A DNA stretch of 61,636 bases from Caballeronia mineralivorans PML1(12) (GCF_001028175.1 NZ_AEJF01000021.1:1-61636); one strand, 5' to 3'; counted from the stretch's first letter, positions 19,609 to 29,359 are shown. The notes: generated by a model from the letters alone, not told the origin. Program-made: numbers and translations.

Positions 19609-20559
19609 TCAACCGCGCGGATGATGCTCCTTGTGCAGAATCCTCAAGCGCTCGCGTGCGACGTGGGTGTAGATCTGCGTCGTGGAGATATCCGTGTGGC
19701 CGAGCAGCATTTGCACCACGCGCAGATCGGCCCCGTGATTGAGCAAGTGCGTGGCAAACGCGTGGCGCAACGTATGCGGCGAGAGCGGCGCGCGCACGTC
19801 GCCGGTGAGCGCGTGGCGCTTGATGATGTTCCAGAACTGCTGACGCGTCATGCCTTCGCCGCGCGTGGTGATGAACAGCGCGTCGGCGGCGCGAGCGCCT
19901 AGCAACGCCGGTCGCGATTCGCGCAAATATCGCTCGATCCAGTCGTGCGCGATCGCACCGAACGGGATCAGCCGCTCCTTCGAACCCTTGCCCATCACGC
20001 GCACCACACCTTCGTTCAGGCCGACTTCCACGGTCTTCAACGTCACGAGCTCGGTCACACGCAGGCCGCTCGCGTACATCAGCTCGAGCATGGTCCGGTC
20101 GCGCAGACCGAGCGCGGTCTCCACATCGGGCGCGTTCAGCAACGCTTCGACCTGGGTTTCGTTCAAGGTCTTGGGAAAGCGCGGCGCCTGTTTGGCCGAG
20201 CGCAGCTTCAAGGTGGGATCGGCGGGTGCGCGATGTTCTCGCAACGCCCACCCGTAGTAGCGTCGAAACACCGATAACCGGCGATTCGCCGAGGTCGCTT
20301 TGTCCGCGCGGCGGGCGGCGAGATAGCCGTTCATGTCGGCTTCGGTAGCGGTATCGACGGTCGCGCCGCGCGTCTTCGACAACCACTCGGCGAACAAGCG
20401 CAAATCCCGCCGGTACGCTTCGAGCGAATTTTTGGCGAGACCATGCTCGAGCCAGAGCGCGTCGCAAAAGAGATCGATCGATGCGCCGCTCGACACGAGT
20501 TCCGGCGCGCGTTCTGCCTCGGTCACTTCCATTGATTTTTCCTGTGAGCGTGAGGTCAT
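19609..20559 (-). CDS. xerD: Site-specific tyrosine recombinase XerD
   Basis: XerD with XerC resolves chromosome dimers at dif. The 316-residue protein has the N-terminal SAM-like domain (FCDALWLEHGLAKNSLEAYRR) and the catalytic set Arg (ASGLRVTEL), Lys (KGSKERLIP), His-x-x-Arg (SPHTLRHAFATHLL), His (LLGHTDIS) and Tyr (TTQIYTHV). The ATG at 20559 overlaps the queG stop as ATGA; an ATG at 20532 with AGGA upstream is an alternative. This is the chromosomal housekeeping recombinase, not part of a mobile element. Confidence 0.94.
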   Translation of the reverse strand: MTSRSQEKSMEVTEAERAPELVSSGASIDLFCDALWLEHGLAKNSLEAYRRDLRLFAEWLSKTRGATVDTATEADMNGYLAARRADKATSANRRLSVFRRYYGWALREHRAPADPTLKLRSAKQAPRFPKTLNETQVEALLNAPDVETALGLRDRTMLELMYASGLRVTELVTLKTVEVGLNEGVVRVMGKGSKERLIPFGAIAHDWIERYLRESRPALLGARAADALFITTRGEGMTRQQFWNIIKRHALTGDVRAPLSPHTLRHAFATHLLNHGADLRVVQMLLGHTDISTTQIYTHVARERLRILHKEHHPRG

Positions 20560-21803
20560 GCTTCCTGGCGCAGCGCCCATTCGACGTGCTCGCGGACCAA
20601 CTCCGACGCATCCGCGGCGCGGGCGTTTAACGCGTTGTGTATTTCCAGGCGCTCGTTAGCGTCCAGCGCGGGTGAGCGCAACGCGTTGCCCATCGCCACC
20701 GCAATATTACGCAACCATCGCTCGTGTCCGATACGGCGAATCGCGCTGCCCTGCATGCGTTCATCGAAATCAAGGGCGCTCCAGCCGAACAGCGCGACGA
20801 GCGAGGCGCGATCGAGGCCGTGACGTACATCGAAATCCGCGACCGGCGCGGCCTGCGCGAATTTGTTCCACGGACACACGAGCTGGCAATCGTCGCAGCC
20901 ATAGACCCGATTGCCGATCAGCGGCCGCATTTCTTCGGGAATACTGCCTTTCAACTCGATGGTCAGGTACGAAATGCACCGGCGCGCATCCACCCGATAC
21001 GGCGCAACGATCGCCCCTGTCGGGCAAACATCGATACAGCGCGTGCAGCTTCCGCAATGCGAACCGTCGTGCTCAGGCGCGTGCTCGGGATGGGTCAGAG
21101 CGTCGGCGGGAAGCGGAATATCCACCAGGATCTCACCGATAAAAAACAGCGATCCGGCGTCGCGCTGCAGCAACAACGTGTGTTTTCCGCGCCAGCCGGT
21201 CCCCGCCTTTTGCGCCAGTTCGACCTCCAGAACAGGCGCTGAATCCGTGAACACGCGATACCCGTACGCGCCTATTTCGGCATCTATGCGATCGGCCAAT
21301 TGCTGCAACCGGCTGCGCATGACCTTGTGATAATCACGGCCGCGCGCATAAACCGACACGACCGCCGCTGCGGGGTCGTCAATGCGCGCCCATTCGGCCG
21401 CGCGCCAGTCGCTTGCCTGACCGTCGGCTGTCGCGGCACTTTCTTGTGCCTTGCCGCTGAGTGTCGATGCCGGCAAATAGGCCATTCGAACTGTAATAAC
21501 ACGTCGCGTGCCGGCCACAAGCTCGGCTGGCCTTGCGCGTTTCATCGCATGTTTGGCCATATAATCCATCTCGCCGTGATAGCCTGCTTCGAGCCATGAA
21601 GCCAGGCCTTCTTCGGCTTCCGTCAAGTCGGCGTCGCTGACGCCGACTGCACCGAACCCCAGCTCGCGCCCCCACGCCTTGATGCGCAACGCGAGTTCAG
21701 CCAGCGCGGCTTCGTCGTCAATACTGAAGTGGCGCGTGTTCGCGGTGGCGTCGTCTGACGCGCTCCCGCGTTCCACAGGGTGTTCCGGCAAACGGTTCAT
21801 CAC
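20556..21803 (-). CDS. queG: Epoxyqueuosine reductase QueG
   Basis: QueG reduces epoxyqueuosine to queuosine in tRNA, the last step of queuosine synthesis, using cobalamin and two [4Fe-4S] clusters. The 415-residue protein has the N-terminal DUF1730-type region (KRARPAELVAGTRRVITVRM) and ferredoxin motifs HCGSCTRCIDVCPTGAI and YGCDDCQLVCPWN. A C-terminal HEAT-like tail ends at the xerD overlap. The N-terminus may be slightly shorter than annotated. Confidence 0.94.
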   Translation of the reverse strand: MMNRLPEHPVERGSASDDATANTRHFSIDDEAALAELALRIKAWGRELGFGAVGVSDADLTEAEEGLASWLEAGYHGEMDYMAKHAMKRARPAELVAGTRRVITVRMAYLPASTLSGKAQESAATADGQASDWRAAEWARIDDPAAAVVSVYARGRDYHKVMRSRLQQLADRIDAEIGAYGYRVFTDSAPVLEVELAQKAGTGWRGKHTLLLQRDAGSLFFIGEILVDIPLPADALTHPEHAPEHDGSHCGSCTRCIDVCPTGAIVAPYRVDARRCISYLTIELKGSIPEEMRPLIGNRVYGCDDCQLVCPWNKFAQAAPVADFDVRHGLDRASLVALFGWSALDFDERMQGSAIRRIGHERWLRNIAVAMGNALRSPALDANERLEIHNALNARAADASELVREHVEWALRQEA

Positions 21804-21817
21804 GACATTTTACGAGA

Positions 21818-22372
21818 ATGCCCGACAGCCTCACTCGATCGTTTGCAAACCTTCCCGCCGCGCTGCTCGAACGCCGCTTCGAGTTGCCCGACGAAGACGC
21901 GACGCTCGCCTTCGGTGGCCGCTTCGCGCAGGCGATTCTCAAGGTCCGTCTCGCTAAATCAGACACCTCGAACGAACGTTTTCCCGGTTTGCAGGTCCAG
22001 TTGATCGGCGACCTGGGCGCGGGCAAAACCACGCTCGTGCGTGCGACGCTTCGGGCGCTCGGTCATGCGGGCCGGGTGCGCAGTCCCACTTACACGCTCG
22101 TTGAACCCTATTCGCTTGCGACCGACACGGGTCCGCTCGAGCTCTATCACTTCGATCTTTATCGCTTTGCCGATCCAGCCGAATGGGCCGATGCCGGCTT
22201 TCGCGAATACTTCGACGCAGGCGCGATCTGCCTGGTCGAATGGCCACAACGCGCTGGCGGATTGCTGGGTGTGCCGGACCTCGAATTCACGCTGGAACAG
22301 GAAGGCGAAGGCCGCGTGCTGACAGCGCGCGCGTTTAGCGAAACAGGAAAGTCATGTCTCGAAAGCTGTTGA
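21818..22372 (+). CDS. tsaE: tRNA t6A synthesis ATPase TsaE
   Basis: TsaE is the ATPase partner of TsaB/TsaD in threonylcarbamoyl-adenosine (t6A37) formation on ANN-decoding tRNAs. In the 184-residue protein, the Walker A GDLGAGKTT is at residues 64-72, the switch region SPTYTLVEPY near 90-100, and the Walker B-like DLYR with CLVEWPQRAG follow. It is slightly longer at the N-terminus than E. coli TsaE. Its end overlaps the amidase start by 19 bp. Confidence 0.93.
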   Translation: MPDSLTRSFANLPAALLERRFELPDEDATLAFGGRFAQAILKVRLAKSDTSNERFPGLQVQLIGDLGAGKTTLVRATLRALGHAGRVRSPTYTLVEPYSLATDTGPLELYHFDLYRFADPAEWADAGFREYFDAGAICLVEWPQRAGGLLGVPDLEFTLEQEGEGRVLTARAFSETGKSCLESC

Positions 22373-23910
22373 TCAAGCCGTTTCATTCGATCGAATCGAC
22401 CGCCACGGCCTCGCACAACTGGCGGCGGCGCCAAGTGCTGCGCGCGGGCGCGTCGACCATCGCGCTCGCGCTGCTCGGACCGAAGCTCGCGCATGCGAGT
22501 TCGGTGCTCGGCGTGCGCGTGTGGCCTGCTCGCGATTACACCCGGGTCACAATCGAGTCCGATCAGCCGCTGCAAAACAGCCAGCAATTGCTGCAGGGTC
22601 CGGACCGGCTGGTGGTCGACCTGAACGGACTCGACCTGGATCAGGAACTGAAGGATCTCGTCTCGAAGATCACGCCGAACGACCCGCAGATCCAGTCGGT
22701 GCGCATCGGGCAATATCAGCCTCACGTGGTGCGGATGGTGTTCGACCTGAAGGGGTCCGTAAAACCGCAGGTGTTCACGCTGACGCCGATTGGCAGCTAC
22801 AAGTATCGGCTGGTCTTCGATTTGTATCCGGCCGTCGCGCCCGATCCGCTGATGGATTTGCTGGCCCAGTCCGAGCACAAGCAGCAAGCCTTCGATCAGA
22901 CCAATCCCAACCCGGCCCCGCCGCCCGCCGCGTTGAGCGGCCCCGCCACGCCGCCGAAAGCGAACGTGCCGGACAACACCGACGAGTTTTTCCAGAAGTA
23001 CGCGCAATCCGATCTGCCGCGCGCGCCGTCGCCGTCCGCGCCCACGGTGCCCGTCCCGCCTGTCGCGCCGCTCCCGAAGCCCCGGCCTACGGTCAAGCAG
23101 GCTCCCCCTACGGCCTTGGCGCAGCAGGACGACTCATCCGACAGCGGCACCAGCGACGACTACGGCTTTTCCAATCCGAAGAGCAACAAGTCCGGCACGA
23201 CGCGCCTGCTCACCGTCGCGATCGACCCCGGCCACGGCGGCGAAGATCCGGGTGCGATTGGCAGCGGCGGAACGTACGAGAAGCACATTGCCCTCGATGT
23301 CGCGAAGAAGCTGCGCGCCAAGATCGACGCCCAGCCAAACATGCGCGCGATGATGACGCGCGACGCCGACTTCTTCGTGCCGCTCAACGTGCGTGTGCAG
23401 AAGGCGCGTCGAGTGGGTGCGGACCTGTTCGTTTCCATTCACGCGGATGCGTTCACCACGCCCTCGGCGCGCGGTTCGTCGGTATTCGCACTCTCCGATC
23501 ACGGCGCTTCGAGCGCGGCTGCGCGCTGGATGGCGAACAAGGAGAACTCGTCGGATTCCATTGGCGGGATCAATGTGAAGACGCAGGATGCAAGCGTCAA
23601 CCGGGCGTTGTTCGACATGTCGACGACCGCGCAGATTCGCGACTCGATGCGCTATGGCAACTTCGTGCTGAACGAGATTGGCGACATCAACAAGCTGCAC
23701 AAGGGCTCGGTGGAACAAGCCGGTTTTGCGGTGTTGAAAGCGCCGGACATTCCATCGATCCTGGTGGAAACGGCGTTTATCAGTAACCCGGAAGAAGAAC
23801 AACGCCTTAACGACGACGCTTATCGCGACAAGATGGCTAACGCGATCATGAAGGGCATCAAGCGGTACTTTGCGGCGAATCCGCCGCTCGCAAAGAGCCG
23901 GATGACTTGA
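22354..23910 (+). CDS. amiC: N-acetylmuramoyl-L-alanine amidase (AmiC-type, Tat signal)
   Basis: A 518-residue periplasmic amidase that cleaves the stem peptide from septal peptidoglycan. A twin-arginine motif (RRRQVLRAG, residues 24-32) precedes a hydrophobic stretch ending in AHAS. It is followed by an AMIN domain (residues ~50-170), a proline-rich linker (~180-265) and an Amidase_3 domain from AIDPGHGGEDPGAIG, with the zinc-binding SIHADAF and VETAFISNPEEE. Tat export matches E. coli AmiC. The overlap with tsaE suggests cotranslation. Confidence 0.94.
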   Translation: MSRKLLIKPFHSIESTATASHNWRRRQVLRAGASTIALALLGPKLAHASSVLGVRVWPARDYTRVTIESDQPLQNSQQLLQGPDRLVVDLNGLDLDQELKDLVSKITPNDPQIQSVRIGQYQPHVVRMVFDLKGSVKPQVFTLTPIGSYKYRLVFDLYPAVAPDPLMDLLAQSEHKQQAFDQTNPNPAPPPAALSGPATPPKANVPDNTDEFFQKYAQSDLPRAPSPSAPTVPVPPVAPLPKPRPTVKQAPPTALAQQDDSSDSGTSDDYGFSNPKSNKSGTTRLLTVAIDPGHGGEDPGAIGSGGTYEKHIALDVAKKLRAKIDAQPNMRAMMTRDADFFVPLNVRVQKARRVGADLFVSIHADAFTTPSARGSSVFALSDHGASSAAARWMANKENSSDSIGGINVKTQDASVNRALFDMSTTAQIRDSMRYGNFVLNEIGDINKLHKGSVEQAGFAVLKAPDIPSILVETAFISNPEEEQRLNDDAYRDKMANAIMKGIKRYFAANPPLAKSRMT

Positions 23911-24008
23911 GCCGGATGACTTGGATGACTTAAAGCCGGATAACTTAAGGGGCTTCGGTTTCGCTCCCACCAGGATGGCGCGAGCGAAACCACCCCAGGC
24001 CTATCTCC

Positions 24009-24893
24009 CTACCTGGCCGCCGATAAAAGCCGCTGCCTCAACCATCCGCCAAAGACATTCACAACCAGCCCCGCCATCACCAGCACCGCGCCGACGAATT
24101 CCACCGGGCTCAACCCCTCATCGAGCAGCAAGGCCGCTGAAGCCAGCCCGACGACCGGGACAAGCAACGAAAACGGTGCAACCTGACTCGCGGGATAACG
24201 CGCCAGCAGCTTCCCCCACAAGGTATAACCCAGCATCGTCGCGACAAACGCCAGATAGACGATCGCGAGAATCGAGGTGAGCGAGATATCCGACAAGCTC
24301 GCCGAGATGCGCGCCGGCCCCTCCAGCATCAGCGAGAGCGCGAGGAACGGCAGCGGCGGCACCAGGCTTCCCCACACCACGAGCGACAGCAATTCGACCT
24401 TGCCCATCCGTTTCGTTATCACGTTGCCCATACCCCACATGGCCGCCGCCGCGAGCGTGAGCAGAAACCCGGCAACGGTCATGGCGTGTCCGGCCTGCAC
24501 CCCGATCACAGCAAGCCCGCAAGCCGCAATCAGCAAACCCGCGACGTTCGGGCCACGAAAGCCCTCACCGAGAATCATGGCCGCGAAAATCAGCGTAAAA
24601 AACGCCTGCGCTTGCAAGACCAGCGACGCGAGGCCCGCAGGCATGCCAACGGACATGGCGTAGAAAAGCAGTACGAACTGGCCCAGTGAGATGGTCGCGC
24701 CGTAGGCGAACAGCCAGCGAAACGGGATGGCCGGGCGCTTAACGAAGAACACCGCCGGGAAAGCGACCAGCGTGAAGCGCAACGCGCCAAGAAGCATGGG
24801 CGGCACACCGTGCAGGCCCACCTTGATCACCACGAAGTTCACGCCCCAGGCGAGAATCACAATCAGCGCGGACAACAAATCCTTGGGCGACAT
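24009..24893 (-). CDS. EamA/DMT-family transporter
   Basis: A 294-residue inner-membrane protein with ten hydrophobic segments arranged as two EamA repeats. It opens with LSALIVILAWGVNFVVIKVG and has VGMPAGLASLVLQAQAFFTL, closely like E. coli EamA (YdeD), an exporter of O-acetylserine and cysteine. Substrate assignment from sequence alone is uncertain in this family. It is a single gene facing away from the pirin gene. Confidence 0.87.
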   Translation of the reverse strand: MSPKDLLSALIVILAWGVNFVVIKVGLHGVPPMLLGALRFTLVAFPAVFFVKRPAIPFRWLFAYGATISLGQFVLLFYAMSVGMPAGLASLVLQAQAFFTLIFAAMILGEGFRGPNVAGLLIAACGLAVIGVQAGHAMTVAGFLLTLAAAAMWGMGNVITKRMGKVELLSLVVWGSLVPPLPFLALSLMLEGPARISASLSDISLTSILAIVYLAFVATMLGYTLWGKLLARYPASQVAPFSLLVPVVGLASAALLLDEGLSPVEFVGAVLVMAGLVVNVFGGWLRQRLLSAAR

Positions 24894-25297
24894 CGCCGTC
24901 TCCGTGAGTTTTATTTAAAGTGGGTTTTTGGATCAGACCCGAAGCTGGGACGCCCCGAAATCAGATCGAACGCAATTCGACACTGTAGCGGCCGATTTTG
25001 CAAATGCGTTGTACAAACTCACGCCATAGCCCATTCGGACAAGGCACTCCCGCTCTGCTTTTTCCAGGCACCTGCCAACCTGCTTGCTGTGGCCGTTCTG
25101 CGTCGCGGCACCACGTGCGCCCGCATCCATCGCCCGCGTCCTGCTCGGGTTGGCCGATTGTCAGCGGCCCCATGATCCGGTTGAACGGCCGGCCGATCGG
25201 GATGTGCTCGAATGGCATACCGCCCGGATAGCGCTTGCATGCTTCCACGCGACGCCCAGTAGAATTGCAGTTCCGAGCACGCAATCCGGACGTCCTT
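24894..25297. other. Intergenic region between eamA-like gene and pirin gene
   Basis: About 400 bp between divergent genes. Short frames on either strand have no recognisable similarity and no good ribosome-binding site. No terminator or clear promoter seen. Confidence 0.5.
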
Positions 25298-26197
25298 ATG
25301 TCTTCCACAATTCAAGCGTTTCTCAAGCCGCATCAGCACGATGTCGGCGGCCTCATCGTGCGCCGGGTACTCCCCGCGCTGGCCGCCCGGACGATCGGAC
25401 CGTTCATTTTCTTCGACCACATCGGTCCCGCAACGCTCGCGCCCGGTGTAGGGCTCGACGTGCGCCCGCATCCGCATATCGGCCTCGCGACCGTGACGTA
25501 TCTGTTCGAAGGCGCGATCATGCATCGCGACAGCGTCGGCTCTGTCCAGAAGATCGCGCCCGGCGACGTGAACTGGATGACGGCCGGCGGCGGCATCGTG
25601 CATTCGGAACGCACACCGCACGAGGAACGCGCCGCCGGGCAGAACATGCACGGCATCCAGACCTGGGTCGCCTTGCCCGTAGCCGAAGAAGACTGCGCGC
25701 CGTCCTTCGAGCACCATCCGGCTGCAACGCTGCCGCAGCTCGAACGCAACGGCGTGAACCTGCGGGTGATCGCCGGCAGTGCCTTCGGCGCAACGGCACC
25801 GACCACCACGTTTTCGCCCACCCTCTATGTTGCGGCGCAGTTTTCGGCGGACAGCGCCGTGACGCTCGATACTGAGCATGACGAACGCGGGGTCTATCTG
25901 CTGGAAGGCGATCTCACCATCGACGGCGAGGCCCTGGACGCCGGCCAGATGGCCGTGCTGAAGACAGGGGTCGCAGCCGATCTGCGCAGTACGGGCGGCG
26001 CGATCGCGATGCTGCTCGGCGGCGCGCCGCTGGACGGCCCGCGCTTCATCGAGTGGAATTTCGTATCGAGTTCGAGGGAAAAAATCGAGGCGGCGAAACT
26101 TGCGTGGAACGAACAGCGCATGGGCCAGGTGCCCGGCGAGACAGAGTTCATCCCGTTGCCGCCGCCGCGCCGTCAGGCCAATACGCCCGAAGCTTAA
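25298..26197 (+). CDS. Pirin family protein
   Basis: A 299-residue bicupin of the pirin family; some bacterial members have quercetinase activity and others act as redox or metabolic regulators. The metal-binding cupin residues are visible in DVRPHPHIGLATVTYLF and the HSERTPHEE stretch, with the family's PGDVNWMTAGGGIVHSE. The C-terminal pirin domain ends at FIEWNFVSSSREKI. The ATG at 25298 gives the expected N-terminus. The specific role here is unknown. Confidence 0.9.
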   Translation: MSSTIQAFLKPHQHDVGGLIVRRVLPALAARTIGPFIFFDHIGPATLAPGVGLDVRPHPHIGLATVTYLFEGAIMHRDSVGSVQKIAPGDVNWMTAGGGIVHSERTPHEERAAGQNMHGIQTWVALPVAEEDCAPSFEHHPAATLPQLERNGVNLRVIAGSAFGATAPTTTFSPTLYVAAQFSADSAVTLDTEHDERGVYLLEGDLTIDGEALDAGQMAVLKTGVAADLRSTGGAIAMLLGGAPLDGPRFIEWNFVSSSREKIEAAKLAWNEQRMGQVPGETEFIPLPPPRRQANTPEA

Positions 26198-26327
26198 AGC
26201 GTGAGGCTCGGGGCCGAAGGCGAGCGCTGAATCAAGCGGGCGCCTTTGAATAATGCAGCGCGGTTGAACTCGGCCGCCCCGCCCCAAGATAATTGGTCAC
26301 CCGTTTACGCGTTTCTGGAGGAACACC

Positions 26328-27176
26328 ATGGATACAACACTCGCCACGTTCGAACAGGACGTCATCGCCGCGTCCACGCTTGCGCCGGTGCTCGTCGATT
26401 TCTGGGCGCCGTGGTGCGGTCCCTGCAAGACGCTCGGCCCGATGCTCGAACGGCTCGAGGCGGAAGGCGCGGGCAAGTGGAAGCTGGTGAAGGTGAATGT
26501 GGATGAGAATCCGGAGCTGGCGCAGCACTTCCAGGTGCGCAGCATTCCGCACGTGGTCGCGTTCGCGGACGGCCGTGCCGTGGATCAATTTATCGGCGTG
26601 TTGTCGGAAGGCCAGTTGCGTGAGTTCATTGACAAGCTCGTGCCCGATGGCGCGGAAGCCGAACGGCGCGCGGCGCATGTGGCGTACGAGGCTGGCGACA
26701 CCGATCTGGCCATCGGCCATATCAAGGCCACGCTGGCGCTCGATCCCGGTTACGACGAGGCCCGGCTGGACCTGATCGAGTGGCTGCTCGCGGCCGGCCG
26801 AACGGACGAAGCGCGCGCCGAAGACAAACTGCTGTCGCCGAAAACCACGCAAGGTATCGACGCCCGCTATAACGCACTAAAAACGGAGCTGGACGCCGCC
26901 GATGCGGCCGCAAGCCTGCCGCCTGCCGACGCGCTGATCGACGCCGTGAACGCCAATCCCGACGACCTGGAAGCGCGTTTTGCGCTGGCCAACCGGCTGA
27001 TCGCCGGCCGCGATTACAACGGCGCGCTGGAGCATCTGTTTGCGATCGTGACGCGCGACCGCTCGTTCATGGACGATGTGGGCCGTAAAACCATGCTGTC
27101 GGTGTTCGGCCTCGCCGCGCATCAGCCGGAAGTAGTTTCGCAATGGCGTCGCAAACTGAGCGCGGCAATAAACTGA
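26328..27176 (+). CDS. cnoX: Thioredoxin-TPR co-chaperone (CnoX/YbbN-like)
   Basis: A 282-residue fusion of an N-terminal thioredoxin domain (WAPWCGPCK, cysteines 30 and 33) and a C-terminal region of tetratricopeptide repeats (from about residue 120, AYEAGDTDLAIGHIKATLAL onward). This is the architecture of CnoX/YbbN, a holdase and co-chaperone that passes clients to GroEL and DnaK. E. coli CnoX lacks the full CxxC pair, whereas this protein keeps it, so it may also be redox active, as in some other bacteria. GGAGG lies 6-7 bases before the start. Confidence 0.9.
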   Translation: MDTTLATFEQDVIAASTLAPVLVDFWAPWCGPCKTLGPMLERLEAEGAGKWKLVKVNVDENPELAQHFQVRSIPHVVAFADGRAVDQFIGVLSEGQLREFIDKLVPDGAEAERRAAHVAYEAGDTDLAIGHIKATLALDPGYDEARLDLIEWLLAAGRTDEARAEDKLLSPKTTQGIDARYNALKTELDAADAAASLPPADALIDAVNANPDDLEARFALANRLIAGRDYNGALEHLFAIVTRDRSFMDDVGRKTMLSVFGLAAHQPEVVSQWRRKLSAAIN

Positions 27177-27248
27177 CGCATAAAATAATGCCCGGCAATA
27201 AAGCCTTTCAAACCGATTAAATCGATATTGGGGAAAGGTGCTTTATAA

Positions 27249-27276
27249 AATGGCCGCTTGAGAGCGGCCATTTTTT
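27249..27276. terminator. Bidirectional terminator between cnoX and tcdA
   Basis: AATGGCCGCT and AGCGGCCATT form a perfect stem with loop TGAG, followed by six T; an A-run precedes. Confidence 0.87.
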
Positions 27277-27296
27277 ACTTTGAGCAGTGTCAGTGT

Positions 27297-28169
27297 TTAA
27301 GCGCCTTTCGCGAGATCTCTTAAAACGTAAGCAGCAGCGGCGAATCCGAAGCTGGCCGTGACGCAGACGCTCGATCCGAATCCTGCGCAGTTAAGTCCGA
27401 CCGGTCCGGTGATACCGGGCGCGGCATCCTCGCCGGTATCACCGGTATCACCGGTATCACCCATAGCGGCAACGGGTGCCTCAGGGTAAATCAGCGGCTC
27501 GTCGGAATAGACCGCGCTCACCTTGAACTTCGATTTCGGCCCGCGCGGGAACCCGTGCAGTTTGCGCAGTTGCCCGCGCACCTTCGAGAGCAGCGGGTCC
27601 TGGATCGTGAGCGCGAGGTCGTCGATGCGAATCCGCGTCGGATCGAGTTGCCCACCCGCGCCCCCAACGGTAATCAGCCGCTGTGCGTGCTCGACGCACC
27701 ACGCAATTAGCGCGGTTTTCGTACGCACGCTGTCGATAGCATCGATCACGAAATCGAAGCCGCCGCCCAGCACCGACTCGAAATTCGCGGGCTCGATAAA
27801 ATCTTCGACCTGCTCCACGCGACAGGCCGGATCGATCAGATGGATGCGCTCGGCCATCGCGCTGACCTTGGCTTTGCCGTAGTTACCATCTAGCGCGTGC
27901 ACCTGGCGGTTCGTGTTGCTTTCGGCCACGTTGTCCAGATCGATCAGCGTCAGGCGTCCGATCGCATTGCGCGCCAGCGCTTCGACCGCCCACGAGCCCA
28001 CGCCGCCAATGCCGATCACCGCGACATGCGCGCGCTCGAACGCGGCAAGCCCTGCGGGGCCGTACAAACGGGCCACGCCGCCGAAGCGCCGGGCACGGTC
28101 CGCGGCTTCAAACTCCGGCGTGGCAGGGGTAAAATTCGAAGCGTCGGCAGGGGCGGAAGAAGCGGTCAT
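27297..28169 (-). CDS. tcdA: tRNA threonylcarbamoyladenosine dehydratase TcdA (CsdL)
   Basis: An E1-like enzyme that cyclises t6A to ct6A at position 37 of ANN-decoding tRNAs. The 290-residue protein has the Rossmann nucleotide motif GIGGVGSWAVEALARNAIG and the NRQVHAL segment, with VIDAIDSVRTK following. The ATG at 28169 was chosen over a start at 28436, which would add an unrelated 89-residue extension. Near the C-terminus it contains three GDT units encoded by a 9-bp tandem repeat (see 27433-27461), inserted between YPEAPVAAM and the conserved NCAGFGSSVCVTASFG. Confidence 0.93.
   Translation of the reverse strand: MTASSAPADASNFTPATPEFEAADRARRFGGVARLYGPAGLAAFERAHVAVIGIGGVGSWAVEALARNAIGRLTLIDLDNVAESNTNRQVHALDGNYGKAKVSAMAERIHLIDPACRVEQVEDFIEPANFESVLGGGFDFVIDAIDSVRTKTALIAWCVEHAQRLITVGGAGGQLDPTRIRIDDLALTIQDPLLSKVRGQLRKLHGFPRGPKSKFKVSAVYSDEPLIYPEAPVAAMGDTGDTGDTGEDAAPGITGPVGLNCAGFGSSVCVTASFGFAAAAYVLRDLAKGA
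27433..27461. repeat. 9-bp tandem repeat inside tcdA
   Basis: Three perfect copies of CCGGTATCA plus two further bases, in frame with tcdA and encoding GDT units. The unit length is a multiple of three, so copy-number change would keep the frame. Confidence 0.85.
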
Positions 28170-28510
28170 GATGAGGTAGGCGGGACACGCAAAAACAAAG
28201 CAAGAAGGGGGCAAATAAGCGGCAAACACGCGGCGAGCGACGCAGATCTGCACTGACGCGCTATCGCAACGATAGAAGCGGATGTCAGCAGGATTTCGCC
28301 GAATTGCGTATTCTGCCTTATCGAAGATTGGACGTAAGTGATTACCGTCCAATTTTTGAAAGCAAAATGAAAATAATTGGCTTGATCTCATCAAATTTTG
28401 CCGCCCGGGATCTTGATCTGAATCACTGAAGGTCAAAGGGACATTGGCGGTAAAGCGCGGAATTTGACGACGTTGGCTATACTAATGCGACTGAAGCGTT
28501 TGCATAAAAA
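28170..28510. other. Intergenic region between tcdA and pdxH
   Basis: About 340 bp between divergent genes; the middle (28325-28400) is AT-rich. A TATACT near 28478 is a candidate -10 for pdxH. No gene is supported; an upstream extension of tcdA through this region lacks family similarity. Confidence 0.5.
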
Positions 28511-29167
28511 ATGACGACCCTCGCTGATCTTCGAAAGAATTATTCCGTCGGATCGCTCGACACATCCGACGTGGATCCGAATCCGATTCGGCAATTCGAA
28601 ACCTGGTTTGCGCAGGCGCTCGACGCACAATTACCCGAACCGAACACCATGACACTCGCCACGGTCGACGAGCGCGGCCGCCCTTCGGCACGCATCGTGC
28701 TGATCAAGGGTGTCGACGACCGAGGCTTCGTGTTCTTCACGAACTACCTCAGCCGCAAAGGTCACGAACTCGCGAGCAACCCCGCCGCGAGTCTGCTGTT
28801 TTACTGGATCGAACTCGAGCGCCAGGTGCGTATCGAGGGCTCCGTCGTCAAGACAAGTCCGGAAGAAAGCGATGCGTATTTCGCGTCGCGCCCGCTTGGA
28901 TCGCGAATAGGCGCGTGGGCGTCGGAGCAAAGTGAAGTGATCGAGAGCCGCGAAGTGCTTGAAGCCCGCGAGCGCGAATTGATTGCGAAATACGGTGACA
29001 ACCCGCCGCGTCCGCCACATTGGGGCGGCTACCGGCTCGTTCCCGACACCATCGAATTCTGGCAGGGCCGACCGTCACGGTTGCATGACCGTGTCGTCTA
29101 TAAACGTGCTGCACATACGCGTGGCGGTAACGGCCAGCAATGGCAAATCGTCCGTTTATCGCCTTAA
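28511..29167 (+). CDS. pdxH: Pyridoxamine 5'-phosphate oxidase
   Basis: PdxH oxidises pyridoxine or pyridoxamine 5'-phosphate to PLP with FMN. The 218-residue protein has the usual length. Recognisable blocks are [20 protein letters not shown], the FMN-binding [20 protein letters not shown], and [20 protein letters not shown] with the C-terminal [10 protein letters not shown]. It is a single gene. Confidence 0.96.
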   Translation: MTTLADLRKNYSVGSLDTSDVDPNPIRQFETWFAQALDAQLPEPNTMTLATVDERGRPSARIVLIKGVDDRGFVFFTNYLSRKGHELASNPAASLLFYWIELERQVRIEGSVVKTSPEESDAYFASRPLGSRIGAWASEQSEVIESREVLEARERELIAKYGDNPPRPPHWGGYRLVPDTIEFWQGRPSRLHDRVVYKRAAHTRGGNGQQWQIVRLSP

Positions 29168-29359
29168 GCCTTAGCAAGACTTCGACCTTCGCCGGGTTCC
29201 TGATGAACCCGCATTGACCGGACCCGCGTTAAATCGCGTCTCGTTGCGGCGTGTCCCGGCGACGAAGGAGGAAGGAGAAAGGCATCGCGAACAATGTGGA
29301 AACGTGCAGTGCAATCGACCCGGTTTAGCTTCATTTTCATCTGAGCGCGGAGAACGAGC

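Noticed and set aside
19609..20559. Integrase marking a second mobile element
   Set aside because: The protein is the housekeeping XerD, overlapping queG in a conserved order, with no att repeats or foreign genes nearby.
24933..25308. Short minus-strand frames in the eamA-pirin gap
   Set aside because: No ribosome-binding site or recognisable domain; overlapping frames are of equal quality.
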